Source: Actinostola sp. cb2023
Lineage: Eukaryota; Cnidaria; Anthozoa; Actiniaria; Actinostolidae
Reading direction: 5' to 3'
Assembly: GCA_033675265.1 (NCBI GenBank)
Contig: JAUJYZ010000473.1
Location: 62,001-126,000, forward strand
DNA: 64,000 nt
The notes under the pieces were generated by a model, which made no database searches, was not told the DNA's origin, and saw only the letters and a list, made by a program, of their open reading frames with translations. Of this stretch, positions 51,401-54,400 are shown piece after piece. A program made the position numbers and the translations under genes. Numbering within the stretch: position 1 is the first letter of the stretch; every line of letters starts with the position of its first letter.

Positions 51401-54400
51401 TTATCAGACAATGTGTCATTATCAGACAGTGTCATTATCAGACAATGTGTCATTATCAGACAATGTGTCATTATCAGACAATGTGTCATTATCAGACAAT
51501 GTGTCATTATCAGACAATGTGTCATTATCAGACAATGTGTCATTATCAGACAATGTGTCATTATCACACAATGTGTCATTATCACACAATGTGTCATTAT
51601 CACACAATGTGTCATTATCAGACAATGTGTCATTATCAGACAATGTGTCATTATCAGACAATGTGTCATTATCAGACAATGTGTCATTATCAGACAATGT
51701 GTCATTATCAGACAATGTGTCATTATCAGACAATGTGTCATTATCAGACAGTGTCATTATCAGACAATGTGTCATTATCAGACAATGTGTCATTATCAGA
51801 CAATGTGTCATTATCAGACAATGTGTCATTATCAGACAGTGTGTCATTATCAGACAATGTGTCATTATCAGACAATGTGTCATTATCAGACAATGTGTCA
51901 TTATCAGACAATGTGTCATTATCAGACAATGTGTCATTATCAGACAATGTGTCATTATCAGACAATGTGTCATTATCAGACAATGTGTCATTATCAGACA
52001 ATGTGTCATTATCAGACAATGTGTCATTATCAGACAATGTGTCATTATCAGACAATGTGTCATTATCAGACAATGTGTCATTATCAGACAATGTGTCATT
52101 ATCAGACAATGTGTCATTATCAGACAATGTGTCATCAGACAATGTGTCATTATCAGACAATGTGTCATTATCAGACAATGTGTCATTATCAGACAATGTG
52201 TAATTATCAGACAATGTGTAATTATCAGGCAATGTGTAATTATCAGGCAATGTGTAATTATCAGGCAATGTGTCATTATCACGCAATGTGTCATTATCAC
52301 GCAATGTGTCATTATCACGCAATGTGTCATTATCACGCAATGTGTCATTATCACGCAATGTGTAATTACCAGACAATGTGTAATTACCAGACAATGTGTA
52401 ATTACCAGACAATGTGTAATTATCAGACAATGTGTAATTATCAGGCAATGTGTAATTATCAGGCAATGTGTAATTATCAGGCAATGTGTAATTATCACAC
52501 AATGTGTAATTATCACACAATGTGTAATTATCAGGCAATGTGTAATTATCACACAATGTGTAATTATCACACAATGTGTAATTATCACACAATGTGTAAT
52601 TATCAGGCAATGTGTAATTATCACACAATGTGTAATTATGTTGTGTTGTGGTATTGTGTTGTGATGGTGGGGGTATTGTATTGTGATGGTGGGGGTATTG
52701 TATTGTGGTGGTGGGGGTGTTGTGGTGGGGGTATTGTGTTGTGGTGGGGGTATTGTGTTGTGGTGGTGGGGGTATTGTGTTGTGGTGGTGGGGGTATTGT
52801 GTGGTGGTGGGGGTATTGTGTTGTGGTGGTGGGGGTATTGTGTTGTGGTGGTGGGGGTATTGTGTGGTGGTGGTGGGGGTATTGTGTTGTGGTGGTGGGG
52901 GTATTGTGTTGTGGTGATGGGGGTATTGTGTTGTGGTGGGGGGTATTGTGTGGTGATGGTGTTGTGGTGTGTGTTGTGTTGTGACTGGGGTATTGTGTTG
53001 TGTGGGGGTATTGTGTTGTGGTGGGGGTATTGTGTTGTGGTGGGGGGGTATTGTGTTGTGGTGGTGGGGGTATTGTGTGTTGTGGTGGTGGGGGTATTGT
53101 GTTGTGGTGGTGGGGGTATTGTGTTGTGGTGATGGGGGTATTGTGTTGTGGTGGGGGGTATTGTGTGGTGGGGGTATTGTGTTGTGGTGGGGGTATGTGT
53201 GTTGTGGTGGGGGTATTGTGTTGTGGTGGTGGGGGTATTGTGTTGTGGTAGTGGGGGTATTGTGTTGTGGTGGGGGTATTGTGTTGTGGTGGTGGGGGTA
53301 TTGTGTTGTGGTGGGGGTATTGTGTTGTGTGGAGGTATTGTGTTGTGACTGGGGTATTGTGTTGTGTGGTGGGGGGTATTGTGTTGTGGTGGTGGGGGTA
53401 TTGTGTTGTGTGGTGGGGGTGGTGGGGGTATTTGTTGTGGTGGTGGGGGTTGTGTTGTGGTGGGGGTATTGTGTTGTGGTGGGGGGGGTATTGTGTTGTG
53501 GTGGTGGGGGTATATTGTTGTGGTGGTGGGGGTATTGTGTGTGGTGGTGGGGTATTGTGTTGTGGTGGTGGGGGTATTGTGTTGTGGTGGTGGGGGTATT
53601 GTGTTGTGGTGGTGGGGGTATTGTGTTGTGGTGGTGGGGGTATTGTGTTGTGGTGATGGGGGGGTGTTGTGTTGTGGTGGGGGTATTGTGTGGTGATGGT
53701 GGTTGTGTTGTGGTGGGGGTATTGTGTTGTGACTGGGGTATTGTGTTGTGTGGTGGGGGTATTGTGTTGTGTGGTGGGGGTATTGTGTTGTGGTGGTGGG
53801 GGTATTGTGTTGTGGTGGGGGGGGTATTGTGTTGTGTGGTGGTGGGGGTATTGTGTTGTGGTGGTGGGGGTATTGTGTTGTGGTGGGGGTATTGTGTTGT
53901 GGTGGGGGTATTGTGTTGTGGTGGGGGTATTGTGTTGTGGTGGGGGTATTGTGTGTGTGGTGGGGGTATTGTGTGGTGGTGGGGGTGTTGTGGTGGGGGT
54001 ATTGTGTTGTGATGGGGGTGTTGTGGTGGTGGGGGTATTGTGTGGTGGTTGGGGTATTGTGTTGTGGTGGTGGGGATATTGTGTTGTGGTGGTGGGGGTA
54101 TTGTGTTGTGGTGGGGATATTGTGTTGTGGTAGGGGTATTGTGTTGTGGTGGGGGTATTGTGTTGTGGTGGGGGTGTTGTGTTGTGGTGGGGGGGATTGT
54201 GTTGTGGTTAGGGGGACAAGCCAAAATGAAATCCAGAAAAAAAAATGCCTTTCAGATTGATGTAATTTTCGATTTCTTAAAAGAGTATCTTTTTTCTTTT
54301 TAGGTTCCTCTTAAAGACATGTTTGGCTATGCCACTGATCTGAGGTCGCAAACACAGGTATTCTAACCCTTAAGTAACAGATCCTTGCTGCATTATTGTT

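Noticed and set aside
50798..52637. CRISPR-like array
   Set aside because: Units are contiguous with no unique spacers, and the context is an animal intron.
50839..52984. Open frames of up to about 550 codons on plus across the 18-bp and GT-rich arrays
   Set aside because: The 18-bp unit is a multiple of three and stop-free, so several frames stay open on both strands. The peptides are monotonous repeats and lie in GFM1 intron 16.
51744..54224. 826-codon minus-strand frame rich in Pro, His, Thr and Asn
   Set aside because: It spans two unrelated satellite arrays and is antisense to an intron. It is open only because the repeat units lack stops in that frame.
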